A stretch of DNA of 16,689 nucleotides from Candidatus Gastranaerophilales bacterium (GCA_021205645.1 JAJPXE010000129.1:1-16689), one strand, 5' to 3'. Counted from the stretch's first letter, positions 1 through 6,638 are shown. The notes: generated by a model from the sequence alone, not told the origin. Program-made: numbers and translations.

Positions 1-72
1 TGAGGTAACTTCCGCCACTAAGACTACAGAGATTGACAAATTAATAACAAATTTAACATAGGTCGATGTGGC
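1..72 (+). repeat. 72-bp direct repeat, copy 1, ending in a tRNA-Leu stub
   Basis: Identical to 122-193 except for one base (A at 56, G at 177). The last 11 bases (62-72, GTCGATGTGGC) equal the 5' end of the intact tRNA-Leu at 183, but the sequence then diverges, so this copy holds only a tRNA stub. A -35-like TTGACA lies at 33-38 with no convincing -10 at a position that would leave a tRNA leader. The repeat starts at the first base of the window and may extend further left. Confidence 0.9.
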
Positions 73-82
73 ACTCTGCCGA

Positions 83-107
83 ACAAAACGATTAAGTATC
101 GTTTTGT
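83..107. other. hairpin in the 49-bp spacer between the two repeat copies
   Basis: ACAAAACGAT and ATCGTTTTGT form a perfect 10-bp stem with a 5-base loop (TAAGT). A second short stem, GTTACC/GGTAAC (114-119 with 125-130), spans the start of repeat copy 2. The stem lies where the missing body of the first tRNA copy would be. It may be a terminator-like or leftover structure; no T-tract follows, so I do not call a terminator. Confidence 0.45.
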
Positions 108-121
108 GAGAGGGTTACCCT

Positions 122-193
122 TGAGGTAACTTCCGCCACTAAGACTACAGAGATTGACAAATTAATAACAAATTTAGCATAGGTCGATGTGGC
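122..193 (+). repeat. 72-bp direct repeat, copy 2, leading into intact tRNA-Leu
   Basis: Second copy of 1-72 at an offset of 121 bp. It supplies the sequence just upstream of, and the first 11 bases of, the complete tRNA-Leu. Confidence 0.9.
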
Positions 194-264
194 GGAATCG
201 GTATACGCGCACGTTTGAGGGGCGTGTGGAGAGATCCTTGCGGGTTCAAGTCCCGCCATCGACA
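183..264 (+). tRNA. tRNA-Leu (anticodon GAG)
   Basis: The 82-nt cloverleaf is complete. The acceptor stem is GTCGATG (183-189) with CATCGAC (257-263), followed by discriminator A264. The anticodon stem 210-214/222-226 has the loop TTGAGGG, giving anticodon GAG at 217-219. The long variable arm is typical of tRNA-Leu. The T stem GCGGG/CCCGC (240-244/252-256) has loop TTCAAGT. No CCA is encoded, as is common in cyanobacterial-type tRNA genes. The 3' end is the element's insertion site: the last seven bases fall in the att core, and the convergent recombinase gene runs into the tRNA and stops in its T-loop. Confidence 0.95.
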
Positions 265-1946
265 TTTAACTTTTTGGAGCCTTTATTGTGAGGCTCTATT
301 TTAGTAATAGAGCTGTTTTTACGGGTTCCAATTACTGTTACATTGCTTAAATTTAAAGTACTATTTTTGAGAGCTTGTTTTGCTTGTGATGAGCGTTTTT
401 CAAGGGTTCCAGTCAATGTTTTTATATCTGCTGAGAAAGTCTGTTTTCTAGTTAGTTTTAGTTGTCTAAGATGTTCAAACACAGGTCTCAACTTAACTGT
501 CAGTTTTTCTGTATCCTCATCATAGATGATACTTTCAGTTATAGTGCTAAGTATTAGACGTTTTTCATCCAGTGTAGCTTTCAAGTATAACTCAGGTATT
601 CTGTTGGCAAAATCAATTAAGATACTGATACGCTTAGTTGTATCTTTTGAGTTTTCATTCAAATAAGTGATTTGGTTAGTTATTTCAGTTTTCCGAGCCT
701 CTAATTTTCTGATAATTTCAGCTCTTGTATTAGAGTTTATCCCCATAGTTTCAGCGTTACTCTGAGTTAATTTATAAGCTATGTCATCAATAATCTTATC
801 GTATTCTTTTCTTAAATCTGCAATGGACTTGTGTTCATACTCTTTCAATCCGTCAATAACCTTAAATATCTCTTTCTTGATAACCTTAATTTCTTTATCA
901 GTTATGTCAAAACTCTCAATTACTTCCTGCATTGCTTCATCAATTAGATGTTCATTGATATTCTTTTCTTTTTGATGAGCTTTTGAGTAATTTGAACAGT
1001 GATAATAGATGTATGTGCCACTATTATGAGAGCCGTGTTTGGTTATTCCAACCATACTATAGCCACATTTAGCACACTTGATAAAGTTTGAATAGCTATA
1101 GGTAAGTCCTTTTGGACTTCTTACATCACAACCTTTTAGCAGAAGTTGAACCCTGTAAAATAATTCTTTAGATATAATCGGCTCATGCACGCCGTCAAAT
1201 ATATCTTCGCCATGAGTTACTTTGCCAATGTATACAGGATTTTTGAGTATATCTTGAATACGTTTTTTTGTGTATGGTTTACTCTTGCTATCCACAAATC
1301 CGTATTTAGCAAGCTCTTTGGCAACTCTTTCGTAGGAGAATAACCCTGTTGCATAGAGTTCAAACAAACGCACTATATGAAGTCTCTTGTGAGGGTCAGG
1401 AACAATAACTCCATGTCTAAATTTGTCTCTAGTATTCATATAACCAACAGGAGCTTTACCGAGCTTGTATCCGTGTTCTGCTCTATTCCTAAGCACTGAG
1501 GCTGTTCTGTCTTTTGTATTGTCCAGCTCATCTTCTGCTTGTCCGATATATACACCAATCAAAACCTTTTTGACTTTTCTAATATCGTCAAAATTTTCCA
1601 TGATACTGGCAATGGTACAACCATGTTTCTTAATTGGCTTTAGAATTTCAGCAAAGAAATCTTCTAAACATCTGGAGAGTCTATCTAACTTCCATACGGC
1701 AACATAGGCTATTTCATTCTTATGGTCTTTTACATAACGAAGCACATCTTTTAACCCTTTACGATTAGTGTTTGAGCCTGTTTTGCCTGCGTCTTCAAAA
1801 TACACTAGTGTATATCCTTGAGATTTCGCTTTTTTCTCCAATAGTTCACGTTGCATGGGTAAGCTATGCCCACCATTAGCTTGTTCCGCAGAGCTAACTC
1901 TGCCATAGCCTACAACCGTTTTTCTAGTGCTGTTTGTCTTTGCCAT
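246..1946 (-). CDS. large serine recombinase (integrase), C-terminus altered by integration
   Basis: Site-specific integrase/excisionase of the large serine recombinase family, 566 aa as integrated. The N-terminal resolvase domain has Y14-G-R-V-S18, with S18 the predicted nucleophile, and K86-LDRLSR with the conserved arginines. A recombinase domain (about 160-275, with KAPVGY) is followed by a zinc ribbon (C291, C294, C317, possibly H324) and a Lys/Glu-rich coiled-coil region (about 330-450). The start is set by AAAGGAGA seven bases before the ATG. It is last in an operon and overlaps the 65-aa gene by 37 nt. The final codons V-D-G-G-T-stop come from the complement of the tRNA 3' half. V562 and D563 lie in the att core. 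In the excised circle D563 would be followed by 49 other residues (11723 down to 11574), making 612 aa. Family is certain; which form is active in which direction is unknown. Confidence 0.95.
   Translation of the reverse strand: MAKTNSTRKTVVGYGRVSSAEQANGGHSLPMQRELLEKKAKSQGYTLVYFEDAGKTGSNTNRKGLKDVLRYVKDHKNEIAYVAVWKLDRLSRCLEDFFAEILKPIKKHGCTIASIMENFDDIRKVKKVLIGVYIGQAEDELDNTKDRTASVLRNRAEHGYKLGKAPVGYMNTRDKFRHGVIVPDPHKRLHIVRLFELYATGLFSYERVAKELAKYGFVDSKSKPYTKKRIQDILKNPVYIGKVTHGEDIFDGVHEPIISKELFYRVQLLLKGCDVRSPKGLTYSYSNFIKCAKCGYSMVGITKHGSHNSGTYIYYHCSNYSKAHQKEKNINEHLIDEAMQEVIESFDITDKEIKVIKKEIFKVIDGLKEYEHKSIADLRKEYDKIIDDIAYKLTQSNAETMGINSNTRAEIIRKLEARKTEITNQITYLNENSKDTTKRISILIDFANRIPELYLKATLDEKRLILSTITESIIYDEDTEKLTVKLRPVFEHLRQLKLTRKQTFSADIKTLTGTLEKRSSQAKQALKNSTLNLSNVTVIGTRKNSSITKIEPHNKGSKKLNVDGGT
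258..265 (+). repeat. left attachment core (attL)
   Basis: ATCGACAT covers the tRNA acceptor 3' strand, the discriminator and one further base. It is repeated exactly at 11724-11731. The flanking bases differ (C before and TTTAAC after here; T before and AAACGG after there), so 8 bp is the maximal shared block, in line with the short crossover regions of large serine recombinases. Confidence 0.8.
293..320 (+). terminator. terminator just downstream of tRNA-Leu, supplied by the element
   Basis: GCTCTATT/AATAGAGC gives a perfect 8-bp stem with loop TTAGT, followed by TG and TTTTT (316-320). It begins 29 nt after the tRNA, on the tRNA's strand, inside the 3' coding region of the convergent recombinase. 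The native tRNA terminator was apparently displaced to 11737 by the insertion, so this hairpin would replace it. A weaker competing pairing, GAGCC/GGCTC, overlaps it. Confidence 0.65.
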
Positions 1947-2107
1947 TTTTGTTCTCCTTTGTTATTATTTATTGTACTTTCCGTATTGTCAACTCTGATA
2001 CCGATTTGAGCCACTTGAACCATTAGTTGTGTTAATAAAGCATTATCCACAATTAAATCTTGTTGCTCTACATTAGGGTCAAATTCTACATGCAATTTCT
2101 TAGCCAT
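1910..2107 (-). CDS. 65-aa protein overlapping both operon neighbours (directionality-factor candidate)
   Basis: Small acidic-to-basic protein beginning MAKKLHVEFDPN and ending with a basic tail (KWQRQTALEKRL). I do not recognise a family. I chose the ATG at 2107 because AGGGG precedes it at proper spacing, and because its ATG overlaps the stop of the upstream gene (AATGGCTAA), a translational-coupling arrangement. A longer in-frame start at 2152 lies deep in the upstream gene and has less support. Its 3' end overlaps the recombinase start by 37 nt. A small gene translated together with a large serine recombinase is a natural candidate for a recombination directionality factor, but that is inference from position only. 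Confidence 0.65.
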   Translation of the reverse strand: MAKKLHVEFDPNVEQQDLIVDNALLTQLMVQVAQIGIRVDNTESTINNNKGEQKWQRQTALEKRL

Positions 2108-3632
2108 TTGAATCCCCTGCCACAAAACCGTAATAACGTTGTAATCTTGCAATTAGGTCAAGCATAAGGGTTATGGTCTTAGGCTTCCTGTATACAAGGA
2201 AAATAAGAACATTCGTTCTTAGGTTCGCCAACTGGTTAAAATGGGTCAATTCGTTTTCTGTAACGTTAATATATTCTGTCTTTATATGACTTCTTAAAAT
2301 ATTGAGGTCAAAGTTGTTCTGCTTCAATAGTTCAATAACTCTTTCAGCAATAAATATTTCCTTTAGGGTATTATTATTTTCTGATGTTGTAAGGTCATGT
2401 AACCAATCTAAACGCTCTAACAATTTTTCAGGTTCACCACAGAATAGTTGCAGTTGTTGCAACATAACAGGTACAGTACTATTGAGAACATCTGTAAGCA
2501 TTACAACTCTTTGTTCTTCCAAAGGAATATCAAGAGTTTTTCTGATATCATCTAAGCGAAACAATTTAGCCTCAAGCCTTAGAGTTCTTTTAGCTATAGC
2601 AATACCATTTCTACCGATAGTATTTGTATATATTGTTGCTCTTGTTGTACGCTTGAATTCAGAGCTTAAATCTTCACCTTTTAAATAAAAGGTCAGAGAT
2701 GAACCATGTTTTTTTACTTTAGGTACCAGCATTAGTCCATGCCTGTGATATTTTGAGATTTTGTATCTGTTAGACGCTAAGGGTAAAAAAGAACTAATTG
2801 CTTCTATAAATCTTTCAACTTGTTGTTTAGAGTCCACTTGTAAGTCTACACAAACATCGCAAATAAATACTTGTGCAACTCGTAAAAATTCTTCTATATT
2901 GAAATTAACAACTCCTAGCTCTAACACTTTTTGGAGAGCATTTCTGATATTATCTCTATGAAGACTTCCTAAGACACCGTTCTCAGCTTGCCATTTGCCT
3001 GTCATATCAATAACAAAGCAACCTTTATAGATAAAGAGGTTGTTTAGACCAATTTCACTTTTCCAATCTTCATATCCAATACGTCTTTTTATTGTAAAGT
3101 CATGAAGTACGTCTTGTTCTTCTTGCCTTATTGCTTTATGTTCATTAGCTGGTTCAGTATTTACAACAGATTCAAATTCTTCGTCATCTTCTAATATGTC
3201 TGATATGTCGAACTCTATTTCTTCAGGTTCATCTTCGGATAATTGAACTCTAAATGGTCTTTGTTCCGTTCTATTCATAAAAGACGGTGGTTCTTTTGGA
3301 TTTTCAACATCTTCAAGAGCAATGTCAAGGAATTCAATGTCTATACCATGAGAGGCAAGGTTTACACCTATTCTTAATCTGTCAAATTCGATTCTAGTAG
3401 ACACAGTTGAAGCTGTGTTTATAAGCTCTCTAGCTTGTTTAATTTGAGCTCTTATTGTACTTAATGGTGGTATTTTCCCCGCATTTAGGTCGAAATCATT
3501 TGTTACTACATCTCCTGTTCTTGTTAGTTCAGTTTCTGTTTCAAAATTAAAGTTTTGTTTTTCGATATCTTGATTGATTTTTCCTAAATTTACCTTGTGT
3601 TTATTATTAAGTTTTGATGTTTTATTACTCAT
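2100..3632 (-). CDS. replication-initiator-like protein (phage/plasmid gene II/X style), 510 aa
   Basis: First gene of the recombinase operon. The N-terminal 180 residues are polar, with a strongly acidic stretch at about 131-155 (SEDEPEEIEF...EDDEEFE), probably a flexible tail. The C-terminal part has the layout I associate with filamentous-phage/plasmid replication proteins of the gene II/X type: a hydrophobic strand VFICDVCVDLQV (256-267), a following helix, a basic strand region (RYKISKYHRHG, 289-299), then KRTLRLEAKLFRLDDIRKTL (348-367), resembling the 'LRxExxL...IRK' strand-helix of those initiators. No classical HUH motif is clear (HRH at 296-298 is the nearest). The ATG at 3632 has AGGAGAT six bases upstream. 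A DNA-binding or replication role is a moderate-confidence inference. Confidence 0.55.
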   Translation of the reverse strand: MSNKTSKLNNKHKVNLGKINQDIEKQNFNFETETELTRTGDVVTNDFDLNAGKIPPLSTIRAQIKQARELINTASTVSTRIEFDRLRIGVNLASHGIDIEFLDIALEDVENPKEPPSFMNRTEQRPFRVQLSEDEPEEIEFDISDILEDDEEFESVVNTEPANEHKAIRQEEQDVLHDFTIKRRIGYEDWKSEIGLNNLFIYKGCFVIDMTGKWQAENGVLGSLHRDNIRNALQKVLELGVVNFNIEEFLRVAQVFICDVCVDLQVDSKQQVERFIEAISSFLPLASNRYKISKYHRHGLMLVPKVKKHGSSLTFYLKGEDLSSEFKRTTRATIYTNTIGRNGIAIAKRTLRLEAKLFRLDDIRKTLDIPLEEQRVVMLTDVLNSTVPVMLQQLQLFCGEPEKLLERLDWLHDLTTSENNNTLKEIFIAERVIELLKQNNFDLNILRSHIKTEYINVTENELTHFNQLANLRTNVLIFLVYRKPKTITLMLDLIARLQRYYGFVAGDSNG

Positions 3633-3636
3633 TGGT

Positions 3637-3665
3637 ATCTCCTATGAGTGTACTTTCTCATAGGA
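3637..3665 (-). promoter_or_regulatory. inverted repeat overlapping the ribosome-binding site of the 510-aa gene
   Basis: TCCTATGAG (3640-3648) and CTCATAGGA (3657-3665) form a perfect 9-bp stem with an 8-base loop. On the minus strand the 3' arm ends AGGA and runs directly into the Shine-Dalgarno AGGAGAT of the 510-aa gene. Folding in mRNA would mask the ribosome site; as DNA it is an operator-like dyad. Either could provide autoregulation of the replication/recombination operon. Confidence 0.55.
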
Positions 3666-3679
3666 AAAACACCGAACTT

Positions 3680-3698
3680 TCACCAAAAATCACCAAAA
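3680..3698. repeat. tandem TCACCAAAA repeats upstream of the recombinase operon
   Basis: Two exact 9-bp copies, 3680-3688 and 3690-3698, start ten bases apart (one helical turn) between the predicted promoter and the start codon of the 510-aa gene. The spacing fits side-by-side protein binding. The binding factor is unknown. Confidence 0.4.
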
Positions 3699-3747
3699 TA
3701 AGCAGATTTTAATCAAAACACAAATAAAAACCATTGTATAACGTGGC

Positions 3748-3776
3748 TTTATATGACTTTTCTTTATATTTCTTAA
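3748..3776 (-). promoter_or_regulatory. predicted promoter of the recombinase operon
   Basis: On the minus strand TTAAGA (3771-3776), a 17-base spacer and TATAAA (3748-3753) match a sigma-70-type promoter. The transcript would have a leader of about 110 nt containing the TCACCAAAA repeats and the hairpin over the ribosome site. Confidence 0.45.
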
Positions 3777-3783
3777 TGGTTGG

Positions 3784-4602
3784 TTATTTCAATATAGGAT
3801 AATAAATCTTATATTCTTTCTTGCCCAAGATTTTATGATGAAAAACCTGTTCATATTTTTTGTTTAATTTGCGGACATTTTCTGAAACCTTATGAGAGAC
3901 TTCTATATTGTCCCCTTGAATGTCGTATATATCAATAATTATTTGTGAATCAATACGTTTTTCGTTTTTATCGATATGCTCATTGATTTTTATCAATAGC
4001 TCTTGTTGGTTTGATGTAAAACGTTTATCATTAAAAATTTTTTCTGCATTATAGTAACGCATATATTCGGTCAAATCTAAGGTTATTTTGCACTTAAAAC
4101 AATCTTCTTGAAGAATATTGCAATCTGTTGCAGAATCGTATTCAAATATCCTCAAAGAGCCTTCTATGTTATCAGGATTGTAAAACTCAAGCTTAATATC
4201 TCGTACTTTAATCTTATCCTGTATGTATTCATTCAAAATTACAGGTATATACTCATCAGAGTATATTTTATATTCTTTTAGGTTCATATTTTTCCTTATA
4301 GAATTATAAAACTCGTTGCTAAGTGCAGACCAAGACGATAAGTTGCAATCTTTATTATATACCCTATCACTTACTAAAGCTTTACAATATTCACAAGCCC
4401 ATTTTTTGGCTTTGTTATACCTATTTGAAGTTAATATAAGACAATTATTTTTATCTTTTATAAGAAAAGGGTATGCACATAACATCATCCCGATAAATCC
4501 CTTAATGTCAGAAGAATCACCGTAATAATTTATACTATCAAATTCAAGAGGTGATTTAGATACCAATAGATACAATAAACAAGTTAAATAAGGTCTAGGC
4601 AT
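3784..4602 (-). CDS. unknown protein, 272 aa
   Basis: No recognisable family. The N-terminus (PRPYLTCLLYLLVSK) is hydrophobic but short. Two Cys pairs, W-A-C-E-Y-C in the first third and C-F-K-C near the middle, could bind zinc. The C-terminal half is Lys/Asp/Ile-rich. An ATG six codons upstream (4620) is possible, but a good -10 hexamer (TATAAT, complement of 4621-4626) touches it, so a transcript from there would begin at or after that ATG. I therefore prefer the ATG at 4602, though its ribosome site (GGAAAG, rather distant) is weak. The gene lies between the recombinase operon and the repressor, all on the minus strand. Its low GC and orphan nature suggest an accessory gene. Confidence 0.65.
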   Translation of the reverse strand: MPRPYLTCLLYLLVSKSPLEFDSINYYGDSSDIKGFIGMMLCAYPFLIKDKNNCLILTSNRYNKAKKWACEYCKALVSDRVYNKDCNLSSWSALSNEFYNSIRKNMNLKEYKIYSDEYIPVILNEYIQDKIKVRDIKLEFYNPDNIEGSLRIFEYDSATDCNILQEDCFKCKITLDLTEYMRYYNAEKIFNDKRFTSNQQELLIKINEHIDKNEKRIDSQIIIDIYDIQGDNIEVSHKVSENVRKLNKKYEQVFHHKILGKKEYKIYYPILK

Positions 4603-4656
4603 GTATTCTTTTCTTTCCATATTATAGTAATAGCATACTCAAAAGCCTTTGGGAAG

Positions 4657-4732
4657 TTGACAAACAAGAATATTCGCACTATGAATTGGTGAATGTCGCC
4701 ATGCAAAATTTCCCAAAAATCGAAAATTTTTG
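4657..4732 (+). promoter_or_regulatory. possible rightward promoter and short hairpin in the gap between 3784 and 4780 genes
   Basis: TTGACA (4657-4662), a 17-base spacer and TATGAA (4680-4685) point rightward, against both flanking genes. A CAAAAAT/ATTTTTG stem (4714-4720 with 4726-4732) follows. No open frame starts downstream on this strand. It could give a small or antisense RNA across the repressor gene, but the hairpin is AT-only and weak. Confidence 0.3.
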
Positions 4733-4779
4733 TCAGACACTAAACAAGCGTACAACACTATTAAAGTTAACCCCCTCTA

Positions 4780-5058
4780 TCACTCTTTTTCAGATTTTAT
4801 TATTTGAATATCATACCCCAGTATATTTGCTATTCTTTGCACGTCTATAAACCTCAAAGAACCTCTAGACAACTTATTTGACAAGTTATTCTTACTCTCT
4901 CTCACTCCGTAACGCTCTTTTAATTCATCAGCAACTTTTTCTATTGTATAACCCTCTTTGACCATTAAAGAGCGTAACTCCCTTTTTAGAGCTTCTGCTT
5001 CTTCTTTTGTAATGTCAGAGATATAAGGTTGTTTTTCTATATTAGTTTTATCAGTCAT
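4780..5058 (-). CDS. HTH repressor-like protein (DUF6471-like), 92 aa
   Basis: Small DNA-binding protein. The segment from about residue 22 on (LKRELRSLMVKEGYT...VADELKERYGV...NLSNKLSRGSLRFIDVQRIANILG) has the pattern of the DUF6471/XRE-like helix-turn-helix family: helix, 'eGyT' turn, recognition region N-L-x-N-K-L-S-R-G, then a closing helix. The start has AGAGG eight bases upstream. It is divergently transcribed from the 5208 operon. Both promoters carry copies of an ACACTNTAG-type element, so it is the likely regulator of both, in the manner of a phage repressor. The operator assignment is inferred from position. Confidence 0.8.
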   Translation of the reverse strand: MTDKTNIEKQPYISDITKEEAEALKRELRSLMVKEGYTIEKVADELKERYGVRESKNNLSNKLSRGSLRFIDVQRIANILGYDIQIIKSEKE

Positions 5059-5078
5059 TATAGTACCTCTTTATTTTG

Positions 5079-5107
5079 ATAATACACTATACGGTTCACT
5101 TTATCAA
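5079..5107 (-). promoter_or_regulatory. promoter of the HTH repressor gene
   Basis: Minus strand TTGATA (complement of 5102-5107), 17-base spacer, TATTAT (complement of 5079-5084). The last bases of the spacer plus the -10 read TATAGTGTATTAT, closely matching GAGTGTATTAT at the divergent promoter. A further partial site, ACACTAGAGT (complement of 5107-5116), overlaps the -35 edge. Confidence 0.65.
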
Positions 5108-5147
5108 CTCTAGTGTAAATTTTTGTAACGCTAAAGTAATTTTATAG

Positions 5148-5176
5148 TTGACTTTGTACACTCTAGAGTGTATTAT
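5148..5176 (+). promoter_or_regulatory. promoter with a perfect 16-bp operator palindrome
   Basis: TTGACT (5148-5153), spacer of 17, TATTAT (5171-5176), then a start about 25 nt before the SD AAAGGAG and the ATG at 5208. The spacer contains TACACTCTAGAGTGTA (5157-5172), a perfect 16-bp palindrome that touches the -10. Bound protein would block RNA polymerase. Partial copies are seen at 5107-5116 and 5084-5091 near the opposite promoter. Confidence 0.75.
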
Positions 5177-5207
5177 ATAAGAGTAAGCAAAACAAAAGGA
5201 GATAAAA

Positions 5208-5498
5208 ATGACAACAATTATTTTGACAAACAAAAATCTGGAAGCTGAAATTAAAGCTATTAGAGCTATTGAAGCTAAGGAACAAGAATTAAAAGAACTT
5301 CGGCAAGAAAAAGAAGCTCTTATCAAAAAGGTTCTCGATGAAGCGAAATTGGAAGAATTGCAAATTGGAGCTTATACAGTCCGTTTCACAAACGTAGCAC
5401 GTAATAACTTTGACACTACATCATTCAAAAAGAAATATTTAGAACTTTATAAAGCTTTTATTAAAACAACCAATTACAGAAAATTCAGTATAGTATAG
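5208..5498 (+). CDS. phage-type small coiled-coil protein, 96 aa
   Basis: The first 50 residues form a charged coiled coil (EAEIKAIRAIEAKEQELKELRQEKEALIKK). A compact C-terminal motif follows: I-G-A-Y-T-V-R-F...N-N-F-D-T-T-S-F-K-K-K-Y-L-E-L-Y-K-A-F-I-K-T-T-N-Y-R-K-F-S-I. That tail layout ('FDskaFKkxxpeLYexf.kxtxxRrF.v') recurs in small proteins of temperate phages and phage-like elements, often near early or recombination genes; the function is not known to me. Strong SD (AAAGGAG) and promoter. It is the first gene controlled by the divergent operator. A perfect 13-bp hairpin overlaps its stop codon. Confidence 0.75.
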   Translation: MTTIILTNKNLEAEIKAIRAIEAKEQELKELRQEKEALIKKVLDEAKLEELQIGAYTVRFTNVARNNFDTTSFKKKYLELYKAFIKTTNYRKFSIV

Positions 5499-5518
5499 AG
5501 GGTTTCCCTCTATACTAT
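5490..5518 (+). promoter_or_regulatory. 13-bp perfect hairpin across the stop codon of the 96-aa gene
   Basis: ATAGTATAGAGGG (5490-5502) and CCCTCTATACTAT (5506-5518) with a TTT loop. The stop TAG (5496-5498) is inside the 5' arm. The 3' side reads CAGGGGAGAAAA, so there is no T-tract and it is not a standard terminator. It ends just before the SD of the next gene, so a role in RNA stability, processing or translation of the 136-aa gene is more likely. Confidence 0.7.
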
Positions 5519-5533
5519 CAGGGGAGAAAAAAT

Positions 5534-5944
5534 ATGGACAATCAAGAAATATTAAAGACAATTCTTAAATTTATGCCTAAAAATCAAGCGTACTGTTTTA
5601 TTCATGGAGTTAAAGGCTCTGAATATGACTACTTCCTTCAGATAGCAAGGAAAATAAATCAAGCAATAGAGTCAGCCCCAGCAATTTATGAAACAGACAG
5701 CAAAGGAGATGAAGTAAAACCTATTCTTCACTACTTCTATGGCAGCGTTGATATCTATGTTACCGAGATAGACAAAAGTGAATACAATCAGCACTTCGGA
5801 TACATACGAATAGGAACAGGAAATTTTGAAGCTGGATATATTAAGCTTGATTGTATTTTTAAAGAAATTCCTTTGATTAACCTGGATTTTCATTTTGTGG
5901 CTAAAACCATAAGAGCATACAAAGAAAACGACCGTATTAATTGA
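5534..5944 (+). CDS. DUF2958-like protein, 136 aa
   Basis: The second half has the pattern I associate with DUF2958, a small domain frequent in conjugative and phage-like elements. It has an aromatic strand followed by 'TExD' (HYFYGSVDIYVTEIDKSEYN), then FGYIRIGTGNFEAGYIKLDCI corresponding to 'fGyv.lg....E.GY.sL.eL', and a final aromatic strand. DUF2958's molecular role is unsettled. SD AGGGGAG precedes the ATG. It is probably cotranscribed with the 96-aa gene 35 nt upstream. Assignment is by remembered pattern, so moderate. Confidence 0.55.
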   Translation: MDNQEILKTILKFMPKNQAYCFIHGVKGSEYDYFLQIARKINQAIESAPAIYETDSKGDEVKPILHYFYGSVDIYVTEIDKSEYNQHFGYIRIGTGNFEAGYIKLDCIFKEIPLINLDFHFVAKTIRAYKENDRIN

Positions 5945-5967
5945 GATAATCCATACAATAAAAAGGT

Positions 5968-5996
5968 TTGTATTTCATTATCATAATACGTACAAA
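5968..5996 (+). promoter_or_regulatory. possible promoter of the invertase gene
   Basis: TTGTAT (5968-5973), 17-base spacer, TACAAA (5991-5996). The two hexamers lie in an imperfect inverted repeat (TTTGTA...TACAAA). The SD of the invertase (AAGGA) is 33 nt further on. Confidence 0.35.
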
Positions 5997-6041
5997 GAAA
6001 ATCAGAATCAGAAGTTTTTATTTAACATAAGGAACAATAAC

Positions 6042-6638
6042 ATGGCAACATACGCATTTCTAAGAGTTTCTACACTAGAACAGGACACAGAAAAAAATAA
6101 GATTGATATACTGCAATTCGCTAACAGATTAAAGCTGGGGAATGTTGAGTTTACAGAAGAACACTGTAGTGGAAAAATTAACTATAAAGAACGAAAACTA
6201 GGTTCATTGATAGATTCAATGACATCAGGCGATATTTTGATTGTTCCTGAATTATCTAGAATCGCTCGTTCAATCACTCAAATATTAGAAGTTATAAAGG
6301 TAACAAAGGATAGAGGTATAGTACTATATTCTCTAAAAGAAAATTTCTGTAACAATGAAGATAGTATTTCATCAACTGTAACATCTACAATCTTTGCACT
6401 TGTCGCTCAAATAGAAAGAGAACTAATTAGTATGAGAACCAAAGAGGCATTACATGCAAGACAGATTGCAGGGGTTAAGCTGGGAAGACCTAAGGGTAAA
6501 GGAAAATCGAAGCTAGACCCACATAAAGAAGATATAATGAAGCTATTAAATTTAAGAGTTCCTAAGACTATGATTGCAAGACAATATAGCTGTTCAATCG
6601 GTAATCTGAATAATTATATAGCTAGGATAACCTCATAA
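6042..6638 (+). CDS. small serine recombinase, Mpi-type DNA invertase family, 198 aa
   Basis: Resolvase/invertase family enzyme that cuts and rejoins DNA at short inverted or direct sites through a serine linkage. Y4-AFLRVS10-T gives S10 as nucleophile. ELSRIARS (70-77) carries catalytic arginines. The long helix with QIERELISMRTKEAL, followed by KLGRPKGK, is characteristic, and the C-terminal region (about 155-195) is a helix-turn-helix. Overall spacing resembles the master DNA invertase Mpi group of gut bacteria, which flips promoters. SD AAGGA is nine bases before the ATG. I found no pair of inverted target sites in this window, so its substrates may lie elsewhere, or it may resolve multimers of the element. 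Confidence 0.9.
   Translation: MATYAFLRVSTLEQDTEKNKIDILQFANRLKLGNVEFTEEHCSGKINYKERKLGSLIDSMTSGDILIVPELSRIARSITQILEVIKVTKDRGIVLYSLKENFCNNEDSISSTVTSTIFALVAQIERELISMRTKEALHARQIAGVKLGRPKGKGKSKLDPHKEDIMKLLNLRVPKTMIARQYSCSIGNLNNYIARITS

Noticed and set aside
33..61. tRNA promoter in each 72-bp repeat (TTGACA at 33 and 154)
   Set aside because: The only -10-like hexamers at proper spacing would start transcription inside the tRNA, so the -35 match is probably fortuitous or uses another arrangement.
2302..2688. 128-aa plus-strand open frame inside the replication-like gene
   Set aside because: Antisense shadow with Ser/Cys-rich, low-complexity composition and no ribosome site.
5096..5326. 76-aa minus-strand open frame
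   Set aside because: It overlaps the divergent promoters and is antisense to the 96-aa gene; it has no ribosome site.
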